Shown here in pieces: positions 37,732 through 46,166 of a stretch of DNA of 64,000 nt; positions within the stretch are counted from its first letter, which is position 1; the number at the start of each line of letters is the position of its first letter. Source of the DNA: Bacteroidaceae bacterium (GTDB lineage Bacteria > Bacteroidota > Bacteroidia > Bacteroidales > Bacteroidaceae); NCBI GenBank assembly GCA_017631315.1, contig JAGBTN010000007.1, positions 62,001 through 126,000 on the forward strand, in the 5' to 3' direction. The notes beneath the pieces are model-generated. The model was not told where the DNA came from, made no database searches, and saw nothing but the letters and a program-made list of their open reading frames with translations. A program made the translations under genes and the position numbers.

Positions 37732-39002
37732 GACTTGCTGTTCTCCTTCGGAAGTTTAACCAATGCCGTCACGGCGAAGGTGACGAGGCAGAAGCCCATC
37801 ACTGCCCAAAAGAACTGTTGGTAGCCCAGTTGGTCGGACAGCCAGCCGCTGACCATGCCCGGCAGCATCACACCGCCCAGGTATTGGAAGGCAGTACACA
37901 AGGAGAAAACAGAGGTACTGCGCGGACCGTGGGCAAAGTGTACGAGGTAGAGTGTATAGGCTGTAAAGCCCAGTCCGTAGCCTACTTGTTCGATAAAGAC
38001 GCAGGAGGCAATGAGAGGCAGACTTTGTGTCTGTTCGATGCTGAGCCAGACGTAAACGATGTCGGGCAGGGTGATGCACAGCACAAGGGGCCAAAGCATC
38101 TTCTTCAGTCCATACTTCGAGACGAGCCAACCGCCAAGAATGCCACCACCCAACAGTCCGATGACGCCCAGCGTGCCATAGACAAAGCCGTACTGCACAT
38201 CTGTCAGGGCCAGTCCGCCTTCTGCAAGAGAACGTTTCAGGAAGAGTGGCACAATCTTCGTCAGCAAACCTTCGGGCAGACGGAAGAGCAGAATGAAAAG
38301 CAGTGCAGTGAGAAGATGTGGCTTGGAAAAGAAGGCCTTAAGCGTAAGGTAAAAGTCCTGCAAAACAGAAAGTCTTTCGTTATCAGAAGGTGCGTCGGAG
38401 GAGGGGGCTGGCAACATCTTCCAATGGCAGGCAGCAAGCATGAGCATCAGGCCTGCCACAGCCAGGAAAGTGACGCTCCACGAAAGGGGGATGCTCAAGT
38501 GGCTCTCCTGCAACAAACCTGCCAGCATGACGAGCCCGCCCTGCCCCAACACCATGCCGATGCGGTAGAATGTGTTGCGCAGACCCACATAGAGTTCCTG
38601 GTCTTTCGTATCGAGGGCAAGAATGTAGAAGCCGTCGGCAGAGATGTCGTGTGTGGCGCTGCTGAAGGCCACCAGCATGAAGAGTGCCAGCGAGCATTGC
38701 AGCCAGAACTCCGTGGGCAACGTGAAAGCCAGCAGAGCCAGCGCAGCACCCATGAGCAACTGCATGGCAAGAATCCACCAACGCTTCGTCTTGATGCCGT
38801 CCACAATGGGACTCCACAATGGCTTTATCACCCAAGGCAAGCCCAGCCAACCCGTATAGAGTGTGATTTGCGTATCGGTCAGCCCCATCTCCTGATAGAG
38901 GACCACAGACATCAACATCACGGCAGCATAGGGCAACGACTCGCCCAGGTAGAGGCTCGGTATCCAGAGCAACGGTTTGGAAGACTTCATCGGCTTATTC
39001 AT
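37728..39002 (-). CDS. AmpG-like MFS muropeptide permease
   Basis: The 424-residue protein has twelve or so hydrophobic segments and the AmpG-type start LLWIPSLYLGESLPYAAVM. HDISADGFYILAL and VGLRNTFYRIG are also typical. AmpG imports anhydromuropeptides for recycling. The start at 39002 is likely; 38990 is possible because the -7 box (39012-39019) leaves a very short leader. It is the first gene of the AmpG-DUF1460-flavoprotein operon. Confidence 0.85.
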   Translation of the reverse strand: MNKPMKSSKPLLWIPSLYLGESLPYAAVMLMSVVLYQEMGLTDTQITLYTGWLGLPWVIKPLWSPIVDGIKTKRWWILAMQLLMGAALALLAFTLPTEFWLQCSLALFMLVAFSSATHDISADGFYILALDTKDQELYVGLRNTFYRIGMVLGQGGLVMLAGLLQESHLSIPLSWSVTFLAVAGLMLMLAACHWKMLPAPSSDAPSDNERLSVLQDFYLTLKAFFSKPHLLTALLFILLFRLPEGLLTKIVPLFLKRSLAEGGLALTDVQYGFVYGTLGVIGLLGGGILGGWLVSKYGLKKMLWPLVLCITLPDIVYVWLSIEQTQSLPLIASCVFIEQVGYGLGFTAYTLYLVHFAHGPRSTSVFSLCTAFQYLGGVMLPGMVSGWLSDQLGYQQFFWAVMGFCLVTFAVTALVKLPKENSKS

Positions 39003-39011
39003 TTTCTTTGG

Positions 39012-39019
39012 CAAAGATA
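39012..39019 (-). promoter_or_regulatory. -7 box TATCTTTG of the ampG operon
   Basis: Minus-strand consensus match immediately before the permease gene. Confidence 0.55.
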
Positions 39020-39605
39020 CAACAAAGAAACGAAAGTGAGTGCGAAACGGGGAAAGAATGTTGTCTGTTAGCGATTTAACGGTGCTTGCCAATATGTTGC
39101 AGTGCAATCAAATGCCTATGAAAAGCCAAAAAATGACAAAGTTTCGTTACTTTACCGTTACTTAAATTCTTTATTTCAATATGTTTATTCGATTGCCTTA
39201 ACAGATTGAAAAACAATATCTGTTTGTCGATTTAGGGTGCAAATATAGGAATGTTTCTCATATCTTCGTTCCGGTTTCGCTTCGGCAGATTCTTTTGCAC
39301 CGATACGCTGCGTTCTGCTTACAGTCACTCAATTCTGCCATAAATAATTTTGTAATCAAAGAGTAGAGTTATGAGCAGAAGCGCTTTCAATTCAAAGTAT
39401 CCGTTTCTTTTGGGGGAAATTGATAGAATAGTTTAAAGAGCAATCAGTTGTCAATTTCATTTCTATATTAGGTGAATCCTAGTATGCGGCAAGTTTATCC
39501 CTGCGAAGTTGGAAGAATTAATAAGTTGGATTTTTTTCTTCGCTATTATTTTTTTATCCCCGATAAAATAAATATATTTGCGTTAAATTCAACAGATTGA
39601 TTATA
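39020..39605. other. AT-rich non-coding stretch at the edge of an accessory patch
   Basis: No gene is recognisable. Composition is more AT-rich than in the flanking operons. A TATATTTG -7 box at 39573-39580 precedes the truncated regulator. Confidence 0.5.
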
Positions 39606-39695
39606 ATGGAGGATATAAATCGTCTTAAAATAGTGCTTGTAGAAAAGAAACGTACAGGCAAATGGTTGGCAGAACAATTAGGAAATATTGCATGA
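39606..39695 (+). pseudogene. Truncated XRE-type helix-turn-helix regulator
   Basis: The 29-codon frame reads MEDINRLKIVLVEKKRTGKW and LAEQLG, the start of a small XRE-type Bacteroidota regulator. It then stops where the recognition helix (typically ...TVSKW) should follow. A -7 box is retained upstream. The rest of the gene is missing, so this is a remnant. Confidence 0.7.
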
Positions 39696-39807
39696 GCAAA
39701 GAGTAAAAGCCTCTCATATGTTGACCGATGCCATAGATAACCAGGTGCTCATAATAGCGGAGATTGGGCAGAAATTAAGAACTGAATACCAGGAGTATTT
39801 AAAATAA
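39682..39807 (+). pseudogene. C-terminal remnant of an unidentified protein
   Basis: In a second frame the bases encode EILHEQRVKASHMLTDAIDN and then QVLIIAEIGQKLRTEYQEYL, ending at a stop at 39805. It has no proper start and overlaps the end of the regulator fragment, so a deletion has probably joined two broken genes near 39680. The DUF4062 gene begins 15 bases later. Confidence 0.5.
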
Positions 39808-39821
39808 ACGACAACTATTGT

Positions 39822-41279
39822 ATGAAACGCATAAAAATATTCATAAGTAGTGTTCAAAGTGAGTTCGCCGAAGAACGAGCTATGCTTTGTAATTATATCC
39901 GAACAGATGTTCTGTTGGGTAAATTCTTTGAGCCATTTATATTTGAAGAAGTTCCGGCTAATGAATATCCGACAAACCATGTCTATTTGAAGGAGGTGGA
40001 ACTTTGTGATATTTATTTGGGACTGTATGGCAATCTTTATGGCTATGAGGACGAGGAGGGTTTTTCTCCGACAGAACGCGAGTATGATTTGGCTGCAAAG
40101 CTTCATAAAAGTCGTTTAATATACATTAAGAGTATTGGAGAGGAGAAAAGACATCCCAAAGAAGCTGCTTTAATCCGAAAAGTAGAACGTGATATTGTAC
40201 GTAAAACCTTTGTGGATATTGATGGGTTGCGAACTTCTGTCTATGCTTCGTTAATCCGCTATTTGGAGGAAAAGGAATATATCCGCTGGCGACCGTTCGA
40301 TGCGTCTAACGACAATGGTGCCACATTGGAAGATCTGGATGAAGACAAAATGAAAAACTTTATCCACATGGCACGAACAAAACGCAACTTTCCTCTTCCT
40401 GTTGAAACATCGCCAGTATCATTGCTTACACATCTTGATTTGATTGATGACAAAGGTAGATTGGCAAATGCAGCAGTATTGCTGTTCGGCAAGAAACCAC
40501 AGAAGTATTTCATTACATCCGAAGTGAAATGTGTGCAGTTCTATGGGAATGTTGTGGAAAAGCCGATGCCTGCATATCAGATATACAGAGGTGATGTATT
40601 TGAACTTGTTGACCAAGCTACGAGTTTTGTAATGAGCCGTATCAACAATTGGGTTGGAACACGTGCTGAAGGAGAGAAAGCAGATATACCGACACGTCCA
40701 GAATTACCTATTGATGCTGTCAAAGAAGCCATAGTAAATGCTATATGCCATAGAGATTATACAAGTAATGCAAGCGTTCAGGTAATGTTGTTTCGTGATA
40801 GATTGGAGGTTTGGAATCCCGGCACATTGCCATATGGATTGACAGTACAGAAGTTGCTTGGTCCTCATAAATCTTTACCTGCCAATCCGCTGCTTGCCGA
40901 CCCTATGTATTGGAATGGTTATATTGAAAAGGTGGGTACAGGAACAGAAGACATCATTAACAAATGCCGCGAATATGGCCTTAAAACTCCGGAGTTTTAT
41001 CAAGAAGAGGATTTTAGAGTTGTCATTTGGCGTGTAAATGAAGAAGGTGATCCAAGGTGTTCCAACGATGATCCAACAGCGTTCCAAAGCGTTCCAACGG
41101 ACGAAGATAGACTATTGGAGGTCATAAAGGGAACTCCCTCAATTTCAAGAGCAGAACTTTCTAGACGATTAAAAATCAGTGAACGTCAAGTTAGAAAGAT
41201 AACAGACCAATTGCGAGAAAAAGGCATATTGATTCGTGAAGGCGGAAACTCTGGGAAATGGATCGTACGCAATATCTAA
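39822..41279 (+). CDS. DUF4062 - RecG-like ATPase (HATPase_c_4) - winged-helix fusion protein
   Basis: The protein is 485 residues. Residues 1-165 match DUF4062 (IKIFISSVQSEFAEERAML, CDIYLGLYGNLYG, TEREYDLA). The middle and C-terminal parts match the ATP-binding family found in Schlafen/AlbA_2 regulators (PIDAVKEAIVNAICHRDY near 297, GTGTEDII near 375). They are followed by a winged helix (SISRAELSRRLKISERQVRK, ~440). The usual AlbA_2 domain is replaced by DUF4062. DUF4062 occurs in immune-type proteins, so a sensor or defence role is plausible but unproven. The gene is AT-rich and flanked by gene debris. Confidence 0.82.
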   Translation: MKRIKIFISSVQSEFAEERAMLCNYIRTDVLLGKFFEPFIFEEVPANEYPTNHVYLKEVELCDIYLGLYGNLYGYEDEEGFSPTEREYDLAAKLHKSRLIYIKSIGEEKRHPKEAALIRKVERDIVRKTFVDIDGLRTSVYASLIRYLEEKEYIRWRPFDASNDNGATLEDLDEDKMKNFIHMARTKRNFPLPVETSPVSLLTHLDLIDDKGRLANAAVLLFGKKPQKYFITSEVKCVQFYGNVVEKPMPAYQIYRGDVFELVDQATSFVMSRINNWVGTRAEGEKADIPTRPELPIDAVKEAIVNAICHRDYTSNASVQVMLFRDRLEVWNPGTLPYGLTVQKLLGPHKSLPANPLLADPMYWNGYIEKVGTGTEDIINKCREYGLKTPEFYQEEDFRVVIWRVNEEGDPRCSNDDPTAFQSVPTDEDRLLEVIKGTPSISRAELSRRLKISERQVRKITDQLREKGILIREGGNSGKWIVRNI

Positions 41280-41286
41280 CATAAAG

Positions 41287-41327
41287 TAGCCAAACTCTTT
41301 GCTCAATCAAGGAATTTGGCTATTTTT
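41287..41327 (+). terminator. Terminator of the DUF4062 gene
   Basis: TAGCCAAA pairs with TTTGGCTA and is followed by TTTTTG. Confidence 0.8.
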
Positions 41328-41329
41328 GC

Positions 41330-41559
41330 ATCAGAGTTGTTTGACAAAGCATAATGCGGAAAATTGGTGCAATCCCGAAGTCGCCAAATCGTTACCGACA
41401 ACTTCCCACATAGCTTTTGCTATTTGTGTATCAATCAGGTACGTAATAATTTATTATCCAAGGCAAAGATACGAAATAAATACGAGACAAGCAACAAGCA
41501 GACGCGAAAAGTAGTCGCAACAAAACAACTGCTTGCACTGCCTTGTAAAGATAAGAAAA
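41330..41559. other. Non-coding or decayed stretch
   Basis: No convincing gene. A minus-strand TATCTTTG box (41464-41471) is followed by a short open frame that contains an ATG and about 27 codons (MWEVVGNDLATSGLHQFSAL...). It may be a decayed gene fragment. Confidence 0.35.
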
Positions 41560-41647
41560 AACTTCTGCAGAGAAGTCGGGCAAGTTCTGCAGAGAAGTCG
41601 GGCAACTACACGTGTGAAGTTTGCCGGAAGGACGCGTCCATTTTGGC
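41560..41647. repeat. 88-bp element of four 22-bp units, array 6 (type C)
   Basis: Units are 41560-41581, 41582-41603, 41604-41625 and 41626-41647. The cores are CTGCAGAG, CTGCAGAG, ACACGTGTGA and GGACGCGTCC. Order and sequence parallel array 3, 29 kb away, and similarity continues briefly past the fourth unit (AAGTAGACTG versus AAGTGGACTG). Confidence 0.88.
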
Positions 41648-41691
41648 AAGTAGACTGCAGGACTTGGAACGGACCACTTTTCTGTGTACGT

Positions 41692-41733
41692 AAAAATTGC
41701 CCTCGCCTTGTGCATTTCACACGGGGCGAGGGC
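41692..41733 (-). terminator. Terminator of the FISUMP gene
   Basis: GCCCTCGCC (41699-41707) pairs with GGCGAGGGC (41725-41733), and a T-rich run follows on the minus strand. Confidence 0.85.
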
Positions 41734-41772
41734 TGTTCTTGATTGTTCTGTTTTGTTCTTTTGGGAAGGGAC

Positions 41773-42540
41773 TTACTTCTTCACACGGACGGGGCGAATG
41801 CTTAAACCACGATAACGATAGTTAATGCTAATGTCAATACCACTAAAATAGAAGTCTAGATAATTCGCGTCACTACTAATACCCGTACTGAGAGTACGTG
41901 ACCAATAGTAGCCATCGCTACCTGTATTGTGAAGGCTCTCACCTTCACAACGACCTCCAGCAGGTAAGAAAATACTGTTGCCATTGCTATTGCTTGTTAT
42001 CTCATAGCCATAGACACCATTCAAGGCAGTCCAGGTTGTTGTGGTATAACTACTATTGAGGAGTTCATCGAATTGTTCCTTACTTGGCATTTGCCAGTCG
42101 CTGCCCCAGTTTGCTGTGGCAGCATCGTCCATTGCTTCAAGTTCTGTCTTGTTATCTACTATTGCATTATAACCATCGTAACTACTTGTGCAGTACTTTG
42201 TTATTCTATCATATGCGTCTCTACAATACTTGTATGTACTCCAACTGTAATCATTCTTAGGTTCTGTCTCGCCCCAAGCAAAGTAATCACCATATTCCTC
42301 AGGGCTATTGGCACCTACATTGCAAGTCGCCCACAATGTACCAGACGGCAAGCCAAGGTCGACATACTCGTGGGATTCAGATGTATTGTCTGTGTCCTCA
42401 GTGAATACCAGACTATCAACTTTTTCTACGCTATACTCTACCACCTTTTTGTCGGACAGATAAAGTTTTAACGTCTGTGCCAAAGCAGACTGCAATCCAA
42501 TCAAAAACAACAAGACTGCCAAAACACTTCTAACTTTCAT
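41773..42540 (-). CDS. Exported FISUMP-domain protein
   Basis: A signal peptide (VLAVLLFLIGLQSALAQ) and a short beta segment (VVEYSVEKVDSLVFTE) precede the FISUMP domain (~58-253). The domain begins EYVDLGLPSGTLWATCNVGA and ends GLSIRPVRVKK. The fold resembles lectin-like surface domains of Bacteroidota; its function is unknown. It starts 36 bases after the TRIC-Plug gene on the same strand and has its own terminator. Confidence 0.82.
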   Translation of the reverse strand: MKVRSVLAVLLFLIGLQSALAQTLKLYLSDKKVVEYSVEKVDSLVFTEDTDNTSESHEYVDLGLPSGTLWATCNVGANSPEEYGDYFAWGETEPKNDYSWSTYKYCRDAYDRITKYCTSSYDGYNAIVDNKTELEAMDDAATANWGSDWQMPSKEQFDELLNSSYTTTTWTALNGVYGYEITSNSNGNSIFLPAGGRCEGESLHNTGSDGYYWSRTLSTGISSDANYLDFYFSGIDISINYRYRGLSIRPVRVKK

Positions 42541-42576
42541 AACATATAATATTATATAATGTATAATCTCACTACT

Positions 42577-44496
42577 CTACTTTACATTGTGCATGATGCT
42601 GTAACCGGCCAGGCGATCGTGGCGAGCACCTTGGGCACGATAGTAAACCAAAACCTGATACTCGTTCTCTGTCTCGAAGAAACTACCCATCGCACGTTGC
42701 ATCAAGCCGTCCTTCTGGATAAACTCGTAACTGTAATATCCTTGCTTCAACAGGATGGCGGCATGGTATTCTTCTTTCAGTTCGTCGTATTCCATTCGGC
42801 AGTCGGGATTGAAGGTCTGCCCCGTCCAGTTGCCACTTACATAGACATCGCCCCCTTGCAAGCGAGGCGTCTGCAAGAAGAAATGCACCACAACGTACTC
42901 TGCCGTCGTGGCATCGTCATAATCGTCGGCACTTCGCAGTACAAAGACACCATTCTGGTCTTCGGTGTAACTGTACGCATGGTCGACCGTTGCAGGGAAA
43001 AGCGTTGCATGATAATATGGTTCGAACCAATCGATGCGGTCCACTCCTGTGGCTGTACGGTGCACATCGAGTATCTCGAAACGATGATACTCGTTGCCTG
43101 CGGGGAAGATGAGTTGTCTGTTATGCGTGAACTCCACCGAATTGGGGCGACGGATGTTTGGCACAAGCCCCTCCACACGACTGTCCCAACGGCGATTCTG
43201 CATCACAACAACCTTCAGTTCTCTGTTCGGGTCAAAAACAGACAAACCTCCGAACCCAACCGACAAGGTCATCTGCTGATGGCTGTCGTTGAAGTCGACA
43301 TCGGTATTGCTGCTCAACTGGGCTATGATGCCTGCCTCTTTCTCGTAGAGACAAAAGCGGGCTTCGAGTACAGGCTCGTCTTCCATATCCTCCTCGTAAA
43401 TGCGGACACGATAGTTGCCACTCAAGCGCAAACGGAGTTCTTTATTAGGAATACGAAGCCGATAGTGTGTATAGATTTGTGTTGTATTGAAACTCTTTTC
43501 GAAGTCTTCTATGAGTTGGTCGTTAAGTCCCTCCAGGAAATCGCTTTCGAAGAGGCCTTCTGTAGGTTGCCAATCCCAGTCGCAATGGTCAATGTGATAG
43601 TAATAACGCTTGTAGTCGTGGCTCATTTCGTCCCATTCGATGTCAATGTGCTGACGACCATCAAAGGGCATATATGGCGGCAACGTGGGGTCGTCGTTCA
43701 CTGTCAACATCAATGTCCTCACATTCTTGTCGAAGATTTGTTGCGTCTGGGCATGAGATGTGAAACAAGTAAACGGAAGGAAAAAGAGAAGCAAAAGAAT
43801 GCTCTTAAGGATATTCGTTTCGTCAGCAGAAGCATTGTCCTCGCCCTTCAGTATAGGCAACTGCCAATGATACCTGACAGCAAGGAAGCGAATAATGATG
43901 ACACTGAATGCACTCAACAAAGCACTGATTTCCAAAGTAAGGCCAAGTTCCAGACAAACAACATAAGCCAAGCCGCCTGCCACACAGGCAAGAGCATAGA
44001 TTTCACTTCGGAAAATAAGTGGGACATCGTTCATAAGGACATCTCGAATGATACCACCACCCGCACCAGTCACTGCACCCATTGTTATGGCCACCCAATA
44101 GGGATGCTCCAGAGCAAGCGTCTTCTCCAAACCTACAACATTGAAAAGAGCAAGACCGATGGTATCGAAAATGAACCAAGTATAATTATGGTGGATGATG
44201 TACTTGCCAAACATACCGACGGCAAGAACTGCCAAAGCACAACAAATGAAGTAACTGCCGTCTGTCATCCAGAAGGGATTGACGCCAAGCATAATGTCGC
44301 GAATCGTTCCACCACCAATGGCTGTGGCCATGCCTACAATCCACGCACCAAAAATATCGAAATGCTTACTGCTGGACAAGCGAACACCGGAAATGGCGAA
44401 AGCAAAGGTTCCGATGAACTCGATGACAACGAATGTGATAGGCAACCGGAACGTGTTGCCCAAATCTTGCAGTATTTGGATAAACCAGTCGAACAT
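42577..44496 (-). CDS. In-frame fusion of a TRIC/UPF0126 channel and a T9SS Plug (DUF5103) protein
   Basis: One uninterrupted frame of 639 codons. Residues 1-210 form a seven-helix TRIC-type channel with GGGTIRDIML (61-70) and GAGGGIIRDVLMNDVP (144-159). Residues 231-250 look like a complete signal peptide ending SHAQ. Residues 251-639 match DUF5103, the periplasmic Plug that seals the T9SS pore. No internal ATG is well placed to start Plug separately. A hydrophobic eighth helix with a cleavage site could release Plug after export. The gene starts 4 bases after the PqqD-like gene. Confidence 0.8.
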   Translation of the reverse strand: MFDWFIQILQDLGNTFRLPITFVVIEFIGTFAFAISGVRLSSSKHFDIFGAWIVGMATAIGGGTIRDIMLGVNPFWMTDGSYFICCALAVLAVGMFGKYIIHHNYTWFIFDTIGLALFNVVGLEKTLALEHPYWVAITMGAVTGAGGGIIRDVLMNDVPLIFRSEIYALACVAGGLAYVVCLELGLTLEISALLSAFSVIIIRFLAVRYHWQLPILKGEDNASADETNILKSILLLLFFLPFTCFTSHAQTQQIFDKNVRTLMLTVNDDPTLPPYMPFDGRQHIDIEWDEMSHDYKRYYYHIDHCDWDWQPTEGLFESDFLEGLNDQLIEDFEKSFNTTQIYTHYRLRIPNKELRLRLSGNYRVRIYEEDMEDEPVLEARFCLYEKEAGIIAQLSSNTDVDFNDSHQQMTLSVGFGGLSVFDPNRELKVVVMQNRRWDSRVEGLVPNIRRPNSVEFTHNRQLIFPAGNEYHRFEILDVHRTATGVDRIDWFEPYYHATLFPATVDHAYSYTEDQNGVFVLRSADDYDDATTAEYVVVHFFLQTPRLQGGDVYVSGNWTGQTFNPDCRMEYDELKEEYHAAILLKQGYYSYEFIQKDGLMQRAMGSFFETENEYQVLVYYRAQGARHDRLAGYSIMHNVK

Positions 44497-44500
44497 TTGT

Positions 44501-44767
44501 TTATTCTGTCAAGCCAACTTTAGTCCATTCGTCAAGCAATGCTGTTGCATCACGTCTTGCCGTATCTGCATCCACCTCATACTCTTGCTGTAGCAAAGAA
44601 GTCAAGGTCTCGGCATCGAAATCCTTATCGACAATGTTCTCCCAGAGAAAAGCCGCCGACTCGTTGAGGCTGATAACCTTATTGAAGTTGATGTTTTCTC
44701 TGCCGTAAGCCACGATGATGTGTTCGCCACATACTTCGCGAAGTTCAAATCCTTTCTTAATTCTCAT
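44501..44767 (-). CDS. PqqD-like peptide-binding (RRE) protein
   Basis: The 88-residue protein has FELREVCGEHIIV, NKVISLNESAAFLWENI and EYEVDADTARRDATALLDEW, the winged-helix RRE pattern of PqqD. Such proteins hold the leader of a ribosomal peptide for modifying enzymes. The gene overlaps the S24/S26 peptidase gene by 4 bases. No precursor peptide is obvious in the operon. Confidence 0.82.
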   Translation of the reverse strand: MRIKKGFELREVCGEHIIVAYGRENINFNKVISLNESAAFLWENIVDKDFDAETLTSLLQQEYEVDADTARRDATALLDEWTKVGLTE

Positions 44768-45291
44768 ATAATTGTCTTATAAATGAACAACAGGTATCTC
44801 CTTATTGGTCTTAACTTACGCCACAACTTAATGCGGCGCACAAGCTGAGGGTCGTCGGCCGATATGATGCGATTGGGACGAATGTATTGGGTAACAACTC
44901 CGCTCACATCTTCCTCCCTGCAAAACTCCACTCCCTTCACATTGCCATCACCTTGCAGAACAAAGCCATCACTTCGCTTCTGAATGATGCGGTGCAGAAC
45001 ATAATGTCCCGGAGATATTTGCGCAAGGACGGCATCGCCAACATTATAATTGTCACGCTTCTCCAAAAAGACTCTATCTCGCGTATGCTCTATAAAAGGA
45101 CGCATGCTATAGCCCTTGACGTATATTGCATAGGGTTTCCCTTCACGCAACATCTGCGACACTTCACCCAACCAAGCATCGTTCGGCAGTTCGTGACGAG
45201 GCTGATTGGAAACCATGCCGTTGCGTTTGCGATATCTCTTCCGTAAAGGAGTCAGCAAAGCAGTTAAAAGTCTTCTAAATCTCTCCTTCAT
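44764..45291 (-). CDS. S24/S26-family (signal-peptidase-like) serine protease
   Basis: The 175-residue protein has the nucleophile motif VKGYSMRPFI (S62) and VGDAVLAQ followed by YVLHRII. A His (H100) stands where the general-base Lys or His is expected in S26/SipW-like enzymes. The N-terminus is basic and the C-terminus has a weak hydrophobic helix (RYLLFIYKTII). It overlaps its neighbours by 4 bases on both sides, so it is co-translated with the PqqD-like and HPr-kinase-like proteins. Confidence 0.82.
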   Translation of the reverse strand: MKERFRRLLTALLTPLRKRYRKRNGMVSNQPRHELPNDAWLGEVSQMLREGKPYAIYVKGYSMRPFIEHTRDRVFLEKRDNYNVGDAVLAQISPGHYVLHRIIQKRSDGFVLQGDGNVKGVEFCREEDVSGVVTQYIRPNRIISADDPQLVRRIKLWRKLRPIRRYLLFIYKTII

Positions 45292-46166
45292 TTGGCTATC
45301 GTATCATGACAAAGAATTGCTGCTTCGGCATTTGGAAGACAGCCAAGTTCGTGCATCCCTACAAGTTGTATGAGTTGACCGATGCCATCACAAATACCGT
45401 TATATACTCGTTTGTCCCACTTCATATTGCTCATTGCAGGAAGAAGATTGCAGAAAGCCTCAACAGGATTGAGTTTACGAATAGAGTTCTCCGGTCGTTG
45501 TTGAATACGAACTATGCCACCAACTGGAGCCTGTATGTTGCGATAGCAGCGTGTCTTTCCACTCCAGGGGCTGCCATATACGACAGCTTGTCCATCAACA
45601 ATACGGACTACCGGATTATCATCGTTCATGAGGTCACAGCCGGGAATATTATCATACCAAAGACGTGTGTGAGTACTCTTACCCGTTCCGCTTGGAGCAG
45701 TCATAAGATAACCTTTACCACCTTGACGAATAACAGATGCATGCATAAGCATTGTTGCAGAACAGGCAGAAGCAAAGGCGTATGCCATCATCAATGCATT
45801 GTTCAGCCCATAGTTACGTTGCACCCATGTCTTGCCATAAAGCGACACACAACACTCCGAAAAGTCTGCATTGCTTTGCATTCGGCTGCATAGCACATCA
45901 TGAATATCATGAATTGAATACAGATAACCGCCATCGTCCCTCCTATAGACACCATGGTTGCAACCTCCACAATCAAACTGCCCTATCTCATCGTTCTGCT
46001 CTGGCCAGTCAAGATTGTCATCGACAAGCATTGTGAAAAGCAACTCCGCCGGCTCTTCCTGCAATCTAAAAGGAGCGAACGAAGGTATGAGGTCGTCACT
46101 GTTTTCTTCGTTGACAAAGCAGACAGCAAGAGAATGGCCGCCTATCTCGTAGTAACAAGTCTTCAT
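45288..46166 (-). CDS. HPr-kinase-like ATPase
   Basis: The 292-residue protein carries MHASVI (~141-146), the Walker A loop TAPSGTGKSTHT (156-167) and DLMNDDNPVVR (178-188), all in the order of HPr kinase/phosphorylase. It lacks the N-terminal DRTGG domain of true HPr kinases. Related proteins occur in lasso-peptide and other RiPP clusters, where some phosphorylate the peptide. Coupling to PqqD-like and peptidase genes supports a peptide-modifying role. Confidence 0.8.
   Translation of the reverse strand: MKTCYYEIGGHSLAVCFVNEENSDDLIPSFAPFRLQEEPAELLFTMLVDDNLDWPEQNDEIGQFDCGGCNHGVYRRDDGGYLYSIHDIHDVLCSRMQSNADFSECCVSLYGKTWVQRNYGLNNALMMAYAFASACSATMLMHASVIRQGGKGYLMTAPSGTGKSTHTRLWYDNIPGCDLMNDDNPVVRIVDGQAVVYGSPWSGKTRCYRNIQAPVGGIVRIQQRPENSIRKLNPVEAFCNLLPAMSNMKWDKRVYNGICDGIGQLIQLVGMHELGCLPNAEAAILCHDTIAK

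Noticed and set aside
41400..41480. Small minus-strand gene after the TATCTTTG box at 41464
   Set aside because: The frame with an ATG is only about 27 codons and its translation has no recognisable family. It is kept only as possible debris.
42559..44523. 654-codon open frame antisense to the TRIC-Plug gene
   Set aside because: Its translation shows no recognisable motif, while the opposite strand encodes two known domains.
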